Shown here: in pieces, positions 61,203 through 64,000 of the stretch
How positions within the stretch are numbered: position 1 is the first letter of the stretch
How the letters are laid out: each line of letters starts with the position of its first letter
Assembly (NCBI GenBank): GCA_023150805.1
Contig: JAKLKF010000019.1
Location: 18,041-82,040 of the forward strand
Source of the DNA: Myxococcota bacterium
Lineage (GTDB): Bacteria > Myxococcota_A > UBA796 > UBA2385
DNA: 64,000 bases
Direction: 5' to 3'
Notes under the pieces: generated by a model
What the model was told of the DNA's origin: nothing
Seen by the model: the letters and a program-made list of their open reading frames with translations, nothing else
The model's database searches: none
Program-made: the position numbers and the translations under genes

Positions 61203-61835
61203 ATGTCGGAACGAGCGGAGCTCCCGGTGGCGGTCTTCGAGCCGCAGCAGCCCGTGCGCCTGGGCACCTGCCTGCAGCGAGGGTTCCACCTCTACACCCG
61301 GGAGCTCGGGTGGTTCGCCGGCTGGGGCCTGGCCGTGTCCGCCTTGCAGGCCGCGATGGGGGCCGCGACGGCTGGATGGGCCCTGCTGCTGGGGCTGTGC
61401 CTGATCGTGCCGACCAAGGTGGGGCTCTACGCCATCGCGGACGCGGCGGCCCGGGGGGTGCCGGTCACCCTCGAGGTGGTCCTGTCGGGCTACAAGCGGG
61501 CGCCCGCCTACGTCCTGGGGCTCTTGGAGACGGCGCTCCTGGTGGCGGGCCTGCTCGCCCTGGTCCTGCCGATGTTCCTGGTGGCCTTCGGGCTGACCTG
61601 GACGACGGTCGCGCTGCATCGCAGGCAGCTGGGGGCGATCGAGGCGGTCCAGGCCAGCTTCCGCCTGAGCCGCGCGCACCTGGGCCTGACCCTGGGGGTC
61701 TGCGCGGTGGGCTTCGTCCTCGACTCGGTGGCGACCGGGACCATCCTGCTGGGCGTGCTGGCCGCGCCGCTCATCGCGTGCCTGAAGACCGTCGCCTTCG
61801 AGCAGATCGACCCCCAGGTCGACCTGCTGAGCTGA
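61203..61835 (+). CDS. multi-pass membrane protein of unknown function
   Basis: A 210-residue protein with five to six hydrophobic helices (e.g. GWALLLGLCLIVPTKVGLYAIADAAA, VLGLLETALLVAGLLALVLPMFLVAF). The order AWALLLG...TWTTVALHRRQLGAIEAVQASFRLSRAH...GFVLDSVATG resembles GlpQ-associated or DUF975-type membrane proteins (glycerophosphodiester phosphodiesterase membrane domain), only loosely. ATG at 61203 has a strong GGGGGTGGTGG ahead. The Ser/Thr kinase follows 15 bp after the stop, so the two are probably one operon and the kinase may sense or regulate this protein. Confidence 0.75.
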   Translation: MSERAELPVAVFEPQQPVRLGTCLQRGFHLYTRELGWFAGWGLAVSALQAAMGAATAGWALLLGLCLIVPTKVGLYAIADAAARGVPVTLEVVLSGYKRAPAYVLGLLETALLVAGLLALVLPMFLVAFGLTWTTVALHRRQLGAIEAVQASFRLSRAHLGLTLGVCAVGFVLDSVATGTILLGVLAAPLIACLKTVAFEQIDPQVDLLS

Positions 61836-61850
61836 CCGGGAGGCCACGAC

Positions 61851-64000
61851 ATGACGACCGGCACCAGCGGCGGACACAGCGGCGCGCAGCTCTCCGTCCG
61901 GATGATCACGGGCCTGCCGACACCCCTGGCGCGCGGGCTGCGCCTGGCCTCGTCGCGGATCGGGTCGGACGCGGAGCGCTTCGCGGCGCGCCTGGCCTTC
62001 CTCGACGGCGCGCTGCACTTCCTGGTCGCCGCGCAGGACGCCGAGCGGGCCCTGCTCGACCTGCCGCGCCCGCAGAAGCTCGTGGAGCTGCTGGACCGCA
62101 TGGAGCGGGCGACCCTGGGGATGTGGGCCGAGGCCGCCCGCGCCCTCGCCCGGGCCCTGGCCGAGGTGGCGGATCGGCCCCTGCCCGCGGTGGGCGCCGG
62201 CCTGCTCGCGGAGGGAAGGTCGGTGGATCTCCTCGACGGCGTGGAGGCGCTGATCCGGCTCCGGAACCAGGTGGCCCACGGCGCCGACCTGGGCGCGCTC
62301 GCGCCGGAGCAGGCCCGGCGGGCGCTGGAGGAGAGCGACGGCCCCTTCCGCTCCCTGGTGCGCGGGCTGGAGCCCCTCTGCGACCTTCGGCTGGTGGTCG
62401 AGGTCGACGGTCACGAGCGGCACGACGAGCGCTGGGCGGCCCGCCTCGTCGTGCACCGGGGCGAAGAGCCGACCGTGCACGAGATCGTGGTGGACGAGCA
62501 CGCGCTGCCGACGCGGCAGCCGGTGTTCCTGGCGGACGATGGCAGGGTGGTGCGCGCCGTCCCGTGGATGATGGCCGAGCAGTCGGGGAACGTGCGACGC
62601 GTGGTGTTGCTGGACCGGTGGCGGGAGGGTGGTCCCACGTGGAGCGAACCCGGTGGCCCCTCGACCCGTGCGGAGTGGCTGGATGCCGAGGGCTACGCGC
62701 CCGGTGACGAGGACCCGCGGTCGTGGTTCGACAAGCTGCAGCAGAGCCGACGGCGGCGCTGCCTCCCGGTGGCGGTGGTGCGGGGGCTCCAGCCGAGCAT
62801 GGAGGTGGAGCGTCCTCCGTGGGTGCGCCAGTGCCGGCCCCTCCGGCTGCTGGGGCGCGGGGGGACGGGTGCCGTGTGGCTGGTCGAGGACCAGGAGCGG
62901 GAGCACGCGAAGCTCGCGCTCAAGGTGCTGCACCCCGCCCTGGCGTCCAACCGCGAGCACGTGGAGCGGATGCGCAACGAGTTCGAGGCGCTCCGCCGGC
63001 TGCAGGTCCCCGGCGTGGTGCAGGTCATCGACGTGTGGCACGACGAGATCGAGGGCCCATGCCTGCTCATGGAGTGGGTCGAGGGGCGCAGCCTCGCCCA
63101 GGTGACCCGGGAGGGGCCGCTGCCCACCGCCCAGGCCGTGGACATCGTCAGCAGCCTCCTGCGCACCCTGGCGATCGCCCACGAGCGGTCGATCATCCAC
63201 CGGGACCTCAAGCCCTCCAACGTGATCCTGACCGCGGGGGGGCCTCGGCTGATCGACTTCGGCGTCGCCCGCCTGGTCGACGGCGCGACGCTGACGGCCA
63301 CGGCCGACATCGTGGGCACCCTCGCCTATGCCGCACCCGAGCAGCTCCGCGGGGAGAAGGCGGGCCCCGGCGCCGACCTGTACGGGGCCGGTCGCATCCT
63401 GCAGGAGCTGCTCACCGGCGCGTCGGCGGCCGACGGGGCCATGGACGCGCTGCCCGCGGGCCTCCAGCGCGTGATCCGCAGGGCGCTGCGGCCGGAGCCG
63501 CATGCCCGGTTCTCCTCCGCGCTGGAGATGGTGGCCGCGCTGGAAGAGGCGCAGGCCGGGGGCGGAGTCGGCTGCGCGCTGGACGCGGGTGAGCCCCTGG
63601 GAGGCGGGCTGGTCGTGGTCGGCGTGGGCGAGGAGATCGTGGACGGCATCTACCTGGTCCATGCGCGCACGCGGACCGGCGAGGAGGCGGCCCTGCTGGC
63701 GCCGCGGCCGGAAGGGGCGGCGCGGGAGGCCTTCCGCCGGCGCATCGCCGACGCCGACCCGGGCCGGCGGGCCGCGAGCGGTTGCCTCGGCACGCGGACG
63801 ACCGAGGACGGGGTGCCCTACGTGGAGCTGCGCGCGGACGACGCCTGGCGGCGCGCGCGGGCCCTGCTGGGCCTGCCGGACTTCGTGCCGGTCGAGCCGT
63901 CCCCCGGCGCCCCGTCCCCCGGCGCCCCGTCCCCCGGCGCCCCGTCCCCCGGCGCCCCGTCCCCCAGCGCCCCGTCCCCCGCCGCGTCCCCTCCCTCCTC
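61851..64000 (+). CDS. HEPN-like domain fused to Ser/Thr protein kinase (truncated by window edge)
   Basis: Open from ATG 61851 to the right edge, at least 716 codons. Residues about 1-320 are a novel N-terminus: two long helical stretches (FAARLAFLDGALHFLVAAQD ...), a HEPN-like RNxxxH (ALIRLRNQVAHG, Arg138-Asn139 to His143), and a mixed region. The kinase domain is about 330-590: Gly loop LGRGGTGAVW (335-344), Lys358 (LALKVL), HRDLKPSN (450-457), DFG (469-471) and APEQL. It appears catalytically complete. The C-terminal part has a Pro-rich repeat (PSPGA). No transmembrane helix is seen in view. HEPN-type RNxxxH motifs can be RNA-binding or RNase sites; activity here is not shown. Confidence 0.85.
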   Translation, partial: MTTGTSGGHSGAQLSVRMITGLPTPLARGLRLASSRIGSDAERFAARLAFLDGALHFLVAAQDAERALLDLPRPQKLVELLDRMERATLGMWAEAARALARALAEVADRPLPAVGAGLLAEGRSVDLLDGVEALIRLRNQVAHGADLGALAPEQARRALEESDGPFRSLVRGLEPLCDLRLVVEVDGHERHDERWAARLVVHRGEEPTVHEIVVDEHALPTRQPVFLADDGRVVRAVPWMMAEQSGNVRRVVLLDRWREGGPTWSEPGGPSTRAEWLDAEGYAPGDEDPRSWFDKLQQSRRRRCLPVAVVRGLQPSMEVERPPWVRQCRPLRLLGRGGTGAVWLVEDQEREHAKLALKVLHPALASNREHVERMRNEFEALRRLQVPGVVQVIDVWHDEIEGPCLLMEWVEGRSLAQVTREGPLPTAQAVDIVSSLLRTLAIAHERSIIHRDLKPSNVILTAGGPRLIDFGVARLVDGATLTATADIVGTLAYAAPEQLRGEKAGPGADLYGAGRILQELLTGASAADGAMDALPAGLQRVIRRALRPEPHARFSSALEMVAALEEAQAGGGVGCALDAGEPLGGGLVVVGVGEEIVDGIYLVHARTRTGEEAALLAPRPEGAAREAFRRRIADADPGRRAASGCLGTRTTEDGVPYVELRADDAWRRARALLGLPDFVPVEPSPGAPSPGAPSPGAPSPGAPSPSAPSPAASPPS
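63900..63974 (+). repeat. 15-bp tandem repeat coding PSPGA in the kinase tail
   Basis: TCCCCCGGCGCCCCG repeated four times exactly (63900, 63915, 63930, 63945), then a unit with one change (63960) and degenerate copies beyond. Encodes a Pro/Ser/Gly/Ala linker after the kinase domain; continues to the window edge. Confidence 0.85.

Overview
The window is very GC-rich and gene-dense bacterial chromosome with no mobile element, CRISPR, rRNA or tRNA that I can see. It most likely belongs to the Myxococcota or a neighbouring former-deltaproteobacterial lineage, probably uncultivated. The clues are about a dozen lipoproteins with Gly/Asp linkers after the lipobox, MopE-type Asp-rich repeats (GDCDD...DNDCDG...VDEG), C-terminal sorting tails of the MYXO-CTERM kind (Cys/Gly, hydrophobic helix, Arg cluster), and Ser/Thr kinase, FHA and sigma-54 regulators. 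This is inference from content; no marker phylogeny was possible.

Layout. 1-8 kb: the cell-wall/division (dcw) cluster on the minus strand (mraZ, rsmH, ftsL, ftsI, a 620-bp structured gap, murE, murF, start of mraY), with a four-box MraZ operator over the promoter. 8-12 kb: smpB, a VKOR-DsbA fusion, prmA and rsmE on the plus strand. 12-15 kb: a large MopE-repeat lipoprotein, ribA and an HU gene. 15-20 kb: an operon of an AGPS-like FAD oxidase, an Fe-S protein and a diacylglycerol-kinase-like lipid kinase. 20-24 kb: two degenerate enzymes facing away from each other (hydrolase without Ser, dihydroorotase without metal ligands), a VWA lipoprotein and a TruC-like pseudouridine synthase. 24-29 kb: a tightly coupled comM / DUF3006-like / recA operon, then a coupled LOG / DNA glycosylase pair.

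29-39 kb: a run of plus-strand exported proteins (amidohydrolase lipoprotein, a SELENOCYSTEINE peroxiredoxin lipoprotein, ceramidase-like lipoprotein, DnaJ-like chaperone, small lipoprotein, outer-membrane barrel, YggT-like and HEAT-repeat proteins). 39-43 kb: FHA protein, HMG-CoA lyase and argF on minus; a sigma-54 activator on plus. 43-48 kb: tandem nitrilase-like lipoproteins lacking the catalytic Cys, a 2Fe-2S ferredoxin, an HExxH protein interrupted by an in-frame UGA, and a small barrel protein. 48-60 kb: a surface-protein region with a sulfotransferase, an FG-GAP/VCBS lipoprotein, three related PEGA-like proteins, two CTERM-tailed MopE-repeat proteins (one an M23 peptidase), and a five-gene, end-to-end coupled operon. 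60-64 kb: a Ca/Na exchanger, then a membrane protein with a HEPN-like/Ser-Thr kinase fusion that runs off the right edge.

The two most notable observations are the peroxiredoxin, whose peroxidatic Cys codon is UGA followed by a SECIS-like hairpin at 32297-32320, and the five-gene coupled surface operon at 54428-60038 with a partial second copy at 51694-54447.
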